Counted from the stretch's first letter, positions 23,806 through 36,100 are shown. The stretch: 64,000 nucleotides of DNA from Erpobdella octoculata (GCA_963978895.1 OZ022245.1:28684043-28748042), one strand, 5' to 3'. Made by a program: numbers and translations. Notes: generated by a model from the letters alone, not told the origin.

Positions 23806-24019
23806 ATTTGGTTCAATGTGCATTTTTTATTAATTTTGGCATTCAGATTCACTGCTTTGTTAATGTTTGTGCGTGACGATCTTGTGGTACATATATATCT
23901 GAAAAATATGTTTCCAAAGTTATATTTGTGGGTTGGGGATATTATTTGAGCAAAACCTTGGGGGTCACGACGTGTTCTAAGGGTCCACACAATCTTAAAT
24001 CTTTTAAATAAAGTCTTCC

Positions 24020-25045
24020 CAAAAAGGTAATGACAGGGGGTAGTTGGAGGTACTTTTATCAACAAATTTCCAGATGCTTACATGTTTTTACTCCCAAAAA
24101 AACTCATGAGTGGGGAGCCCTCTTCAATTTCAGAAGAGCATGCTTTACCCTTATGAATGCCCAATTTCTGTATTTTATGGGGCCAACTTCAACGTCAGGG
24201 GATCAGTGGTCGGATATGTAAGTTGTACTAATAAATAAATTAAACCATGAAGCATGGGAGGAGTCAATTAGATTCTTATTGCTATCACCGAAGTAAGACA
24301 GCTGGAGGGTACCTATTGGCAAACGCGCGTAGGTGCTAGATAAATTTTGAGCTCTATACACTTGCCTCTAGAAATAGCTGATGACGAAGGAATATACAGT
24401 TTTATTAGAATAATAATGACCAGAGAATGACAGCCATGAGCATCATTTGAGCCATTCCTTGGGGGCGAGATGCAAACTTTCCAAAAAAAATTCTACCACA
24501 GTTTGTATGAAACTCTTATAAAAAAGTTTTTAAAACATGATACACTTTTGCCTCTAAAAACAGTGGCATAGATAGGGTTTTTAGCGCCCGGGCAAAGTCT
24601 AAGAAATTCTTCTCCATAACCTATTTTGCTTCTTGCTGTAAAAAAACTTATGACCGGGTTTAATCTGAGCCAATTTTTTTCTTGAAACCCTCGTTTCATT
24701 TTTTTCCCCAAAAAAACCTGATGACCAGGTACACTGGAAGGGGGTTGTCGCAGCCACTTTTCAAAAATGATACACTGTATACTCCCCCAATTTTGCCCGG
24801 GGCAACTTGACCTTTCTATAAAAAAAGTTGATGACCGGGGGCTGTTGGAGGTACATTTTCGTTTTTTTCTCAAACTATACACTTTTGCCTCTATAAATAG
24901 CTTATGAATGAAAGAAAAGGGTTAGTTGGAGATACTTTCACAAAATTTAAAAAAAACCTATTTTTTCGTTTTATGTATTTTTTTCGAAAATCTAGGGGAC
25001 AATTTTTCTACTGCTCCCCGCCCAAATGACGCCCCTGACGACAGC
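24020..25045. repeat. Diverged tandem/dispersed repeat with recurring short motifs
   Basis: No gene. Several motifs recur in the same order. CTTTTGCCTCTA-A-A-A/TAG occurs near 24362, 24546 and 24888. A GATGACCGGG/GTTGGAGGTAC type block occurs near 24030, 24648, 24720, 24830 and 24915. The stretch closes with CTCCCCGCCCAAATGACGCCCCTGACG. Unit length is irregular (about 100-180 bp) and copies are poorly conserved. A related closing sequence (CCCCCAAATGACACCC) occurs near 42372 in an ORP intron. Confidence 0.55.
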
Positions 25046-25230
25046 GCTTATATTTATGAAATCGAAAAATTTCAAATTTATGTATACACCATAATCATTT
25101 GAAATAAACATAGTTAGTTCCAAAGATAACAATTTTTAAATCTAATGTTTTATCTATTCTAATCGTGCTGTGCGAATATCGAGCCAAAGTTGCATTTCAT
25201 TTCAAAATAACAACAAACTTACCAATAGCA

Positions 25231-28186
25231 ATGGCAAGCACAAAACAGTCGCTTAATAGTTTGTCTACAAGCAACATTTCTCAGAAAGAAAAAACTGAGA
25301 AGTATGTTTTTACGATTTTTTTTAATCTTTGAACTGTTTAATACTTTAATGTTTTTTTTGTACCCGGCAAGGTATCGTCAGATTCTCCAGGGCATATTTC
25401 TCCTGAATCTTAAAGAAAACGAATGTGCAGAACATTTGAAAGCTTTTGTTGAAACTGGTGAGTAAATCATTAACATGTTTTTTTGTGATCATTAGCAAAA
25501 ACGTTTACATTCTAAAAGTATTCAATTAAATTGTTAAAACAGTGGCCCATGAAAATGTCAGTTTGGTAATATCGAGACAAGTCTTGACAGAATTTTGTGG
25601 TCTTCTTTCTAATTTGCCGGACACTCTAGGCAAAGAGGTTGCTTTATTCACACTCGACAAAGTACAGCCGAGAGTTGTGTCTTTCGAAGAACAGGTTAGC
25701 TGGTTATTTCAATGCTTCAATTTTTTTTATTTTATTATATAGCTAGTTAAGTAGTTAATCAGCTGGTGTATATTTATTTTTTTGTTAGAGCTTGTTTAAT
25801 TTGTATTATCTTTTTGTGTGAATTTTCTTGTTAATTTCATTTATTTTGTGATGAACACTGAAGTTTTTTTTTCTGTTAAGGTGGGTTTGATTCGCCAACA
25901 TCTGGCCACGATTTACGAGAGAGAACAAAACTGGAGAGAGGCTGCTACCATTCTTGTTGGAATCCCTTTGGAAACAGCTCAACGGTTTGAATCTTTATTA
26001 TGTATATTTATTTATATATATTTATATGTGTTTGTGTGTAACATTTGAATTTATTTTGGGAAAAGTGCCTTTAAGCTTAAGTAAAAAGTGTTCCATAAAT
26101 TTCTATAATGTATATATAGCTTTTATTTGTTACAGTATTAATAATGTCTCCATAGTGTACACATTGAAGCTATTTAAAATGCAATCAGATATTAAGTCGG
26201 AGCTATGCATCTGCTATTGAAATACAAATGTTCATATTACCAACCACAGGCAGTATCCAAACGATTACAAATTGGAGACTTATCTGAAAATTGCTCGACT
26301 TTATCTGGAAGATGAAGACCCAGTCCAGGCTGAAACGTTTATAAACAGGGCTTCTATGCTGCAAGCAGAAACAACATCAGAATCTCTGCAGATACATTAT
26401 AAGGTTTGTTAAAAATTGTTAATATTTTTACTTTTAGACAAATTATATGGGTTAGGTTTTAGAGAAATTGTTGAAATAAAATGAAATTCTTCTTTAATTA
26501 ATTAATCATAAAAGCATAAAAAGGTTGCCTTCATTTTTTTTTGTATTGATTGATTGATAATAATTGTATTATTGATTGATGTATACAAGATAAAATAATA
26601 AAAACATATTATCCTATGGTAATCATTTGTTTTTTATTTTTAAATATTTTATTCGTGATAGTTTCATAAATGCGAATAAATATACGTAAACAAAAAACTT
26701 TTTCATCCTATTCAAATTAGGCCTGTTACGCTCGCGTGTTGGACTACAAAAGGAAATTCATCGAAGCAGCACAGCGCTACAACGAGCTCTCGTTCAAAAC
26801 GTGCATCGCCGAAGATGAGAAGATGACGGCACTGAAGAATGCTCTCATCTGCACCATCCTTGCTTCTGCTGGTCAGTATTAGCGCTTGCATGTGTGTGTG
26901 TGTTTGTATGTATGTAAGTGTGTGTTTGTTTGTGTCTTGTCTTTTTGTATGTATGTATGTGTGTTTGTATGTGCGTGTTTGTATGTGTGTGTGTTTTTAT
27001 GTGTGTGTTTGTAGGTATATGTTTGTGTGTTTATATGTTTGTGTGTTAATTTGTAACACTAACATTTGCAGGTCAGCAGAGGTCAAGGATGCTCGCCAAC
27101 TTGTTCAAGGACGAGAGGTGCCAACAACTGCCCGCTTTTGCCATCCTCGAGAAAATGTTAGTTTCGATTTTGTTTTTGTTTTTTAAACTTGAATTTAATA
27201 ATTTGCTTTTATTTTAATTAATATTTACCAAAATTGGTGTTTTGAAACTTTCAGGTATCTCGACCGAATCATTAGAAACAGTGAGCTGAAGGATTTTGCT
27301 GGTATGCTTCAAGAACATCAAAAAGCTATTACACCTGATGGTACGGTGGTGATGATATTAATTGCTTTGTAATGATTCCTGAAAAATGTTCTTTCGATTG
27401 GCTTGAAGTCTTCTAGTGGATTTTAGCCAACAGCTAAAAATTGCTAAATATTTTATTTACTATCATAGTTTTTATTGATGATGATGATGATAAAGATGAT
27501 GATGTCTTCTTTTTCAGGATCAACAATTCTGGAAAGAGCTGTGATCGAACACAGTATGTTGTCTGCCAGCAAGTTGTATAATAACATCTCATTTGATGAA
27601 CTTGGTACTCTTCTTGAAATTCCTCCGAGAAAGGTAAACAACTCTAAATAGTTTTGATTTCGTTTACTTCGAACTTGCTTTCATTTATAGCTAGTGGTGA
27701 AATACTGAAGAGTATTGTGAATAAATAAACAAAATAATTGTTTTACAGGCTGAAAAGATTGCTTCTCAGATGATAACAGAAGGTAGAATGAACGGACATA
27801 TAGACCAAATTGATTCAATTGTTCATTTTGAAGGTTTGTAGATTTTTTTTATTGGATCTTCTTTTGTTAAAATTGAAATTCAAAATGAGATAACATGTAT
27901 TGAAAGTGATTTAAGAGTGTGTGAAAGAATAACTTCTAATTTAGTTGAATATAGATTTTTTTTTGTTCACTTGCTCTTTATCTCTGTTTGTAAGGCATGT
28001 GTTATCACACAGTGGCAGTTTTCAATTTATTTGAATGTTTTTCTTCCTCTAGCGCAAGATGCCCTTCCAAGTTGGGACAAACAGATTCAAGGCCTGTGCG
28101 TCCAAGTGAATGATCTGGTGGAAAAAATAAAGGCAGTCGATCCAGATTGGATGTCAAGGATGGAGGAATCGCAAATGTCGACTTAG
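25231..28186 (+). CDS. CSN4: COP9 signalosome subunit 4, complete
   Basis: Eleven exons join in phase: 25231-25301, 25372-25457, 25543-25694, 25881-25984, 26250-26403, 26721-26871, 27072-27156, 27255-27340, 27518-27633, 27749-27833, 28053-28186. They give 407 residues; human CSN4 has 406. The helical-repeat N-terminal half has the family stretches [17 protein letters not shown] (here [14 protein letters not shown]), [19 protein letters not shown] and [17 protein letters not shown]. The PCI domain (about 200-365) includes [16 protein letters not shown] and [20 protein letters not shown]. The end [19 protein letters not shown] matches the C-terminal helix. CSN4 is a scaffold subunit next to the CSN5/CSN6 catalytic pair and senses neddylated cullin-RING ligases. 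Intron 6 is GT-rich. AATAAA is at 28270-28275. Confidence 0.97.
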
Positions 28187-28725
28187 TGGCTCTATTTCAT
28201 AAAAGCCGTGTTGAACCAAATTTGATCCCATTTTCGTTGTTAAATTTATTTGTGTTGTTTTTTGATCAAAATAAAAATAATTTTGTTTATTTGTGTAAAT
28301 CAATTAGTCACTGTAAATATTTATTGAACTGCTTTAAAATTTGGTAGCTCTGTGCTACGTTTAGGCGTTACCCTGTGGTATGTAGTCGCTTCACTGATTT
28401 CTAATAAATGTAATTAAAATACTGGGCCAGCCATGGTCTAAATAGTACTGAATGATTTCAAACATTTTTTTTTAAATTTGCTAGGAAAAAACTTACATTA
28501 AAAAATATTCTGAAATTAATTAAGTTAATACAATTGGTACATCCAAATTTAAACATAGATGAACTTTTTGTTTACTAACAAATTAACAAAACAAACTGAA
28601 CTGACGACTTGACGTAATTTGTGTCTTCGGCTATCTACGGATTACCGAAGAGAGACAAAGTTTCAAATTTTGAAAGCCTTTAAAAATAAAAAATTATTAT
28701 ATTTGAGAAAGTATAAACGTCTTAA
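28187..28725 (+). other. CSN4 3' UTR and MEAK7-like promoter/5' UTR
   Basis: Contains the CSN4 polyadenylation signal and the start region of the next gene. A less AT-rich patch at about 28600-28650 may be the core promoter. No other gene seen. Confidence 0.55.
28270..28275 (+). terminator. Polyadenylation signal AATAAA of CSN4
   Basis: About 85 bp after the TAG stop, followed by a TTTTGTTTATTTGTG downstream element. Confidence 0.7.
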
Positions 28726-31700
28726 ATGGGCAACGAACTTGCAAAATCTTCAAACAAGTCAAAATATTCTCACCAACAAGCAGACGTCGGTGACCTGAAA
28801 GCAGATGTTCCTGTTTTGACCGGTACCTTTGTTGAGCATGTGCGTCTATTTATTAGCGATTTTAATGTTTTATCTTTGTGTTGATTTCGGTTAAGTTTTT
28901 ATTTACTCTCTCTAGTCTAGTGATCATCTATATTCTATATAAATATAGACGTTATAATATTTTTGTAGCTCTTATTTAAAATAAAAATTAATTATTTTAG
29001 TTTGTATATTGTCATTTTTTTACTTTCATGACAGGCTACAAATGTTGTTGATAACAAAAAATATCTGACAAAATCTGATGTGACAGTGAGTGGATTATTT
29101 CCAGCCTAATAATTACAAATATTATAATGAAATTAGTCTTTAATCAAATTTTTTTAATTGTTTACTTGATTATAGGTACACTACATTTAACGATTTAAGA
29201 TAGATTTGTTTTGTACATATCAGTAATGTAGATTACTTTTTTGTATGTCAATATTGTAGAACAGTCTCTTTGTGAAAGTGCCTGCCTTTGGCTTGGCTTT
29301 CATAAAAAACTACTTTCCGGAGGAAAACCAGGAAGAGGGCATTGATCTGTATTCCTTCATCACAGTCGGAAGTCAATTTTCTTCATCTTCGGTCGGTTCG
29401 TCTAATAAAAGTTTGACTGCTTTTTATGCCGACATTTTTAGTTCGGATGGAAACACTCTCTCGAGAAGTGGTGTGTCGATTTTTAAATCTTTGGTTTTTT
29501 AATTTCTTTTTTTTTCAAACTAATCTTTAAAATATTTTTAATTTTTTTGTTAACAATTTCAAGTAATTAATTTTTACTTGATCACTTATTATTATTCAGA
29601 GGTGACAAGTTTGATGATCGTTTTTGTGGAAAGCTCATTGGCTGTTGCAAAACTCCCTTCTTCGACGTTGAATCTTGACAGAGTCACTCTTGCTTTCATC
29701 AACACTATTGTATGCTGGTTACTTATTATTCAAAAGTACTTATTTTTATCAAATTATTATTTAAATTTTTTAAGCTAATATGTATTTATTTAAAGTTCTT
29801 ACTTATTTAATATTAGTTTTGTTATTTATTGTCATTTTCAGTCGTTTAAGTTTGTAAAAAATTCTGAAGTAACTATTATTTATCTTCTCTGGTAATAAAA
29901 GAAACTAAATAAACATGGAAATAACTAAAAAATAAAAAGCAAACATTTTTTCGTGTTTACCATCCTGCATCTTATCTTTTATGAAGTTGAATGAATCTTC
30001 TTATTCATCTTGTTGTTGTTGTTATTTCTGTTCAGCTTAAAGTCGTTGAACAACAACAGAAACAACAAGACAAAGCAGGAGAAAGCATTGAAAATATTAG
30101 CTTGGTCGACTTCGAGTCGTGGATGACTCGTCATCTTCCGTCGTGTTGTCGAGATCTCCATGATCACGTCGTCTACAGGATGTTCAAGAGGACAAGTGTC
30201 AAGAAAACTGTTTGTTTAATGATGTGTTGAACGTTGTTGCGCAGAGCTGAGAAAGCACAAATTGTTTTATTACCATCCGATAACAGTGTTTCTATAATTT
30301 TATATACGATTATTAGTTTTTTTTATTAAATAAGATTTTATGTTTTTTTTTTTCATATCGTGAAGGTATCTACAAAAGTTCAAGAACCCAGTGATAACAG
30401 TGAGCTATATCAAAGTTGTCTGAAAAATGAAAGCTTTCTTGGAATTTCCGGCCTCTGGCTGGTTTCATCTGTCATGCCTTTTTCATACATTCCTTCTTCA
30501 GAGTTTGGAACCGTTCCTATTTTCGTAAGTCTTTTTTTCTTTAACTTTCTGAATCGAAATTTCACTTTTTTCGTATCTTTATACTATCTCATTGTGTTTT
30601 ATTTATACTTCATTGACTGATGGTCTAATTTGCATATATTATGAATTTTCATTTATTTGCATCAATATTAACTAATAATTTGCTGATTTACAGTCAAGAG
30701 TTCTGGAAAACAACGGTTGGCATATTTTATATAACAGCAACAAACAGGGTCTGAGTGCTAATGGGTGAGCTTTCTTAGACAATTTATTAATTTTTCATTT
30801 AAATTGCATATTTAAATGAGTAAATATATATGTTATTTATTACTACAAATTAATTAATATGAGTTAATTAATTTATATAAATTTTAATATAAATTATTCA
30901 AAGATTTTCTCACAAAGTTCTCGGCTATCCAGCTTCCACTTTAACTTTCATCAAGTTTGGTAACTTTCTTCTGGTGCTCGGATTGGACGTCGAATGGATG
31001 TCAGTTTTATTATTGATTACTCATAAATATTCATTATTCATTTCTCGACCAATGACATCTTCTTTATTGCTAATGTTATTGTTATTACGAAATTCATGAC
31101 CATCTAGGGAGAGCCACGAGAGACGTGGAAAGTACGATTGCTTCCTCTATCAACTCCAACCTGAGTTCAAGATTATTCAACGTTAGTTCTAGATAATTAT
31201 TTGGTTTTATACACACGCACGCACGCACATACAAACACACACATAAAAATACATAAATGTATAAGCACATACCCTTTTGAGTTTATTTAAATATATTAGT
31301 TAATTTTGGAGTTAAAAGGTTTGTATCTAGCACTTTTTTTTTTAATTTCTAAGGATGATATTTAGTGACTCAAATATTCAGGGATGTTTATCACTAATAT
31401 AATTATTAAATATTTGTTATATTAATTTACAACTGAACTCAAAGGTGACAGTGAAAACTGTGTATTCTTCAACTTAACTAGTAGAACCATCAAGAAAGGA
31501 ATACAATTCGCTAAAGATCGGAAAATCATTCTTGAGATTAATTCAGATTTCGATGCTGTCATTTACAATTCTGAAAACTTCAATCTTTCTGGCTTGGAGG
31601 TGTGTGTGTGTGTGTCTGTTTGTTTCTGTGTATGTATTTGTGCGTTTTTATGAATCTGGTTGTTGATTGGTTACAGGTGTGGGGATGTGGAGGCCCTTCA

Positions 31701-32069
31701 AACTTCGATAAATACATTGGCCAGAAACTTTGGGAAAAAAATAACACAGCTAAACATCAAAATAGAAAGGTAGTTTATTGATTAGCTAGCTAGCTAGCTT
31801 TTCAGCTTGATAAGCTGTATTGATTAGTTTTTTGCTGATTAGCTGAATTAATTAGTCAGCTTCTTAAAAGCTGTACTGATGGATTGATTGAATGTTTAAA
31901 AGCTGTAGTTATTAATTAAATTGTCACATTATTAATCATTAAGCTGTTTGATTGAATTGAGAAAAAAATTTTCAAGCTGACTCCAGATGAATGGAAGGAC
32001 AGTCCGGATAGAATGCTGTTAGATTACGGTGGAGTTGAAACTGATCATGCAAAGAGAGGAGATTTGTGA
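28726..32069 (+). CDS. MEAK7: TLDc-domain protein, MEAK7-like, complete
   Basis: Twelve exons join in phase: 28726-28839, 29035-29085, 29260-29470, 29600-29709, 30036-30197, 30366-30524, 30694-30764, 30904-30999, 31108-31181, 31445-31599, 31677-31769, 31977-32069. They give 462 residues; human MEAK7 has 456. The start MGNELAKSS is an N-myristoylation site, as in MEAK7 (MGNSRSR). The middle has DFESWMTRHLPS, matching the segment before the TLDc domain. The TLDc domain (about 255-430) shows WHILYNSNKQGLSANGFSHK, FLLVLGLDVEW, DCFLYQL, and ends GLEVWGCGGPS. MEAK7 is a lysosomal, mTOR-associated protein; the TLDc fold is shared with V-ATPase regulators such as OXR1 and NCOA7. Family membership is clear. 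The MEAK7 assignment rests on N-terminus, length and domain order. Confidence 0.82.
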
Positions 32070-32079
32070 TTGAATGAAT

Positions 32080-32240
32080 GAAAAAGTGAATGAATGGTTG
32101 AAATCAGTGAGGGAATGGTTGAAATCAGTGAGTGAATGGTTGAAATCAGTGAGTGAATGGTTGAAATTAGTGAGTGAATTGATAAAATCAGTGATGGAAT
32201 GGTTGAAATCAGTGATGGAATGGTTGAAATCAATGATCAA
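32080..32240. repeat. Minisatellite, 21-bp unit, about 7 copies
   Basis: Imperfect tandem copies of GGTTGAAATCAGTGAGTGAAT start just after the MEAK7-like stop codon, so they lie in its 3' UTR. The Asn/His/Ser/Leu/Thr frame on the other strand is a by-product. Confidence 0.92.
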
Positions 32241-32462
32241 ATGAGTTGATATCGAGTTACGAGTTAATTGTTGTAAAACGAGTTAATTGTTAGCAACTAA
32301 ACAAAACAAATGAAACAAGTCCACAGAAGAACAATTCAAGTCCTCAAACGTTTTCAATGCATAATAGTTACTTTTGTTTTTATTAACGAAGTTCAGAATC
32401 TTCGTTTTAATAAAACGAGTTTGAATGTAAAATATTAATTTTGTAAATATGATCAAATTATA

Positions 32463-32468
32463 AATAAA
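32463..32468 (+). terminator. Polyadenylation signal AATAAA of the MEAK7-like gene
   Basis: About 395 bp after the stop. The opposing neuropeptide gene has ATTAAA on the minus strand at 32521-32526, so the two convergent transcripts probably end within about 50 bp of each other or overlap. Confidence 0.6.
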
Positions 32469-32569
32469 ACTTCAAAGAAATTACTCTGACTTGTCTTGCT
32501 ATCTTTTTTTTTTATAAACGTTTAATACTACGTCTGTTATAAAAGTCTCAAGTGTCTGTGACCGCAACG

Positions 32570-33115
32570 TTAGTCTGATTCGACTTTACCTTCGTCTACA
32601 TAGGATCTTTTGCCCCACATTCCCATGTTTCCGCTCGACCACTGGCTTTTCTGCCTTCTAATTTGTTCGATGGCGCTCTCCAGCTTTCTTTTATAGGCAG
32701 CCATTCTGTTGTCTGCTTTCTTTTTCACCGCCAAATTTTCGTCGCGGTTGATTCTGTCGTTCGTGTAGTCAAGTGATGATGATGACCTTTTACGACCCCA
32801 GAGACCCATATTTCTTGAATCCCATTTGCGTTTTTGTTCGTCTAATTCTGGTATGCGTTTACCCCAAATTCCCATACTACCGGAAGTCCATTTTCTTTTA
32901 TCTTCTCCCGAAACGTCTGCACTGTTATCTCTGTCGTTTTGTGATCTTTTACCCCATACTCCCATCTTGTCTGATCCCCATTTCCGCTTGTCCGACGAGA
33001 GAGTTAATTCGTCGTCGTCGTACGAATCGGTATTTTCTGCGGATGTTGGCTCAAGGACCAAAGCTAAAATGGCGATGCATAAGAAAACGGTGAGTGGAAT
33101 TATTGAATAAGTCAT
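32570..33115 (-). CDS. MIP: Myoinhibitory peptide / allatostatin-B type neuropeptide precursor, W(X7)W-amide
   Basis: A single coding exon gives 181 residues. A signal peptide (1-26, hydrophobic core IIPLTVFLCIAILALVL) is followed by an acidic spacer and four peptides bounded by dibasic sites, each with a C-terminal Gly for amidation: KWGSDKMGVW (45-54, then GKR), KWTSGSMGIW (75-84, GKR), KWDSRNMGLW (97-106, GRKR), and a last one ending QWSSGNMGMW (158-167, GKR). Every copy has Trp, seven residues, then Trp-amide, with a fixed Met-Gly before the variable residue. Known MIPs act on G-protein-coupled receptors and, in some animals, on a peptide-gated channel; they inhibit muscle and affect feeding and settlement. 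An acceptor (gatttacag) 7 bp upstream of the ATG shows a 5' UTR intron, so the promoter lies further right. Confidence 0.93.
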   Translation of the reverse strand: MTYSIIPLTVFLCIAILALVLEPTSAENTDSYDDDELTLSSDKRKWGSDKMGVWGKRSQNDRDNSADVSGEDKRKWTSGSMGIWGKRIPELDEQKRKWDSRNMGLWGRKRSSSSLDYTNDRINRDENLAVKKKADNRMAAYKRKLESAIEQIRRQKSQWSSGNMGMWGKRSYVDEGKVESD

Positions 33116-36100
33116 TATAGCTCTGTAAATCCTGTAAAACGAGAAATAAAATAATTGTAGACAATGTGAAAACTGGATTTTTTGATAATCAAAACTAGGA
33201 TGCGCTCATAAGATTAGAATTAAGTATACTTTATACGTTTATTGATATTATGTTGATGCTTAAATAAATCATAGATCAATTTAACGGTTTTATAATTCAT
33301 TCAGTCGATTTCTTCGTATAATAATAATTTGATTTGGAACAAGGCTAATATATCATATCAATGTAATGTGAATAATTAAAAAACACAATTTTCCTAGCTG
33401 ATCTTCTTCTTGCCTTCGGAGAATTAAATGATTTACATTGCTAATATCCGACAACGTCGACAGTGGCGACCTGACCTAATGTAATGAAATGTAATGTAGG
33501 GAGGCCCTGGATTACCCATTGGGCAAACAAAGCACGTGCCTTATTGGGCACCAAGAATTTGGGGGCACCACAGCTTCTCAAGAAATATTTTTTAACAAAT
33601 TTAAGTCTAGAAACAACTGAATTTTAATACAGAAATACTTTATCGTAGGTACAAACTACAAATATATTTGTTAACAACTGTTTTCTTTGCATAATTTTGA
33701 ACATACTAGCGGTCACGGTCAGTGAAAGATCATGGGCCCAGGCAGTAGGGAGTACCCGTGGGGGTTTATGCCTTGGGCACTAAAATGGTTTAATCCGGCA
33801 CTGAATGTAAGTAGAGAAAATTTCTATAGCTTTCTCAAAAGATAGATAAATAAAAAGCAGCTACAGATAATAAAAATTAAAGTGTTTTAAATTAGACGCT
33901 GTGATAATGTAAAGGAAGAGGTCCCATTTCTTCCCTGAACAAAAACTTCCAGACATTGGGAGCCGAAATGAACACCAGTCACAGCTTTAGATTTTTATCC
34001 TCTAGATGAAGGATTCACAATTCAAAATTTGTATGTTTTATCGAAATTCATTTTTTTTTATTTTAGTGAGCAGAAGAGAAATTTGTTGACTCGCGCCACA
34101 TTATGAGATCGTCAAATTGAAAAATAGCGATGGCGAAGTTCTTATAAGAAAAATATGAATCGGAATTTAATTAGTATAAACGTCATATATTACTTCGATT
34201 GCCTTTTATATTCATCGAAGAATTTTGATTTCGTCATTCATCGATCAATAATTTATTCCTTCAATTCATCAAGGAGTGCGGTCATAAATCACGACCACGT
34301 CGACACTCAACCAGTCTCCAACCCAGTTATTTTTACTCGCTCGTGCGTGACTTTGCATAAATTGTCCGAATCACCGTAACACCCTTAGAACAAACATGGC
34401 CGCGCTGACCATTAAATTATTATGCATTAAATTTGGTCAAACCTGATGCAACCTGACCTCGAAGATGCGGGCGATGTCATCATGGGGAATGGTCGCATAG
34501 GTTACCTTTTATGAGGTAGGTGTCGGGTTCGGATGAAGATGCGACTTAATCTCTCTTTATTTATACTTCATATATTTTTTTTATTATAGTTCAAATTTTT
34601 AATTTAATTAAAATAATAGCTGTTGGTTAAGAATAATGATGTACCTAAAGATAAAAAACATTGAAGCTTAATTTATAAAAAAAATACAATTGTAGGCATA
34701 AATCGTACTAACTTTTACTGTTTTCTTTTAATAGCAACCTAACAAATTGCAGATTATAAAATCAAAAATAAAATATATTAAATAATTTATTTGTTTGTAC
34801 TGAAACAGCTGCTCACAATTTCACGAAAAATAAAATTCGCAACGCTCGAATATAGCAGACCGTGTCGCTGTTCGATTCTCTTTGAAACTTAGATTCACTT
34901 TTATACAGTTCTGTAGCGCAGTGTTCAGTATATATGAGCTCATATTTTTCCAGTTGACGTAAAAATTTGACGAATGTTATTATGTGGTTGCCACAATGAC
35001 TCTCTTAAGTTGAAGAACTGATTAATAAAAATATATTAATCTATTTTTTTGTCTAGAATTTCTTTCTTGACACTACACCACTATATATAGGCTATACTGT
35101 ATAACGTTAAAATAAACTTGTTTCGTTTCTAGATACAAATGTCGAAATAAAGCGCTACACGACTCTTCTAATCTGGACAACCGACCTATCGGGATAAGAC
35201 AACTGCAGACGATAAATCTAGCCGGTATTTTTTACTCATCCTCTCCTTAAGAGACGTTATGCTTTCTATGCCGCTTTTTTATACAATTTATTTTATATTA
35301 ATTAAAAAATTATCAGGTAAAATCAACTAAATATCTACAAAGAATGTCAATTTTGTTACTTTATTTATTCTTATGTTGGCGACTAAATAAATAATACAGT
35401 TAATTGGTTTTCCGGCAAATCAAAAGATTTAGAGGAGAGTATTAGCGAGGGTAATTAAAGAGAAAATCCCTTTCAATCAATGATCGCATCTTCCATTCTT
35501 GGGCAATAATATATTGCATTCCAATTTGAACAAGATAGGTATAAGAATAATGTTTTTTTCTTTAAGAAGCATTACATGTTTTGATAAATTACTGGGATTT
35601 CAATAGCAGTGATGCTGCACAAAAGCAAAATCAAAAAATCCATTCCCTTCATAGAAAAGTATAACAACAAAGTTAGTCAATCGAACTTATCTGATCCATT
35701 AGTTCTAAATATATAATATATTAAATCTAAATAATTTAAAACAAAAAATAAAGTAGCTGATAAATGAAGGAAATTATTTTTTTCACGGCGAAATTTTTTT
35801 TTCTTGTCTGTCGGTAAGCGTCAATGTGATTACCTCTTGCAACATTCAGTTGAGTTGTCATGTTTTCTATTTATATACGTATATACCTAAACAAAAAATG
35901 AGTTTCGTTTTAAAATTATTGTTTTTTTTTTAAATTTGTACGACATCATCACTTTTTTGTTTTGCATTTTCGTCTGAGATTGCCGCCGGAAAACGCTTTA
36001 GCATTCTCATTTTCTTTATTTCACCCTTATGAATAATATAAGCATCCGAAAAATTCTCTGATGATCAAACGAATTTTTTAATTTGTAGGTAGGTGCTTTG

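Noticed and set aside
26839..27186. Cys/Val/Tyr-rich frame in CSN4
   Set aside because: Comes from a GT-rich intron 6 read through from the exon.
32019..32240. Asn/His/Ser/Leu repeat frame on the minus strand
   Set aside because: Antisense of the 21-bp minisatellite in the MEAK7-like 3' UTR.
34155..34379. 74-residue plus-strand frame upstream of the neuropeptide gene
   Set aside because: No domain; more likely regulatory sequence, since the region is less AT-rich.
35930..36020. Short minus-strand ATG frame of about 26 codons in the gene-poor stretch
   Set aside because: Too short, no signal peptide, no splice or domain support.
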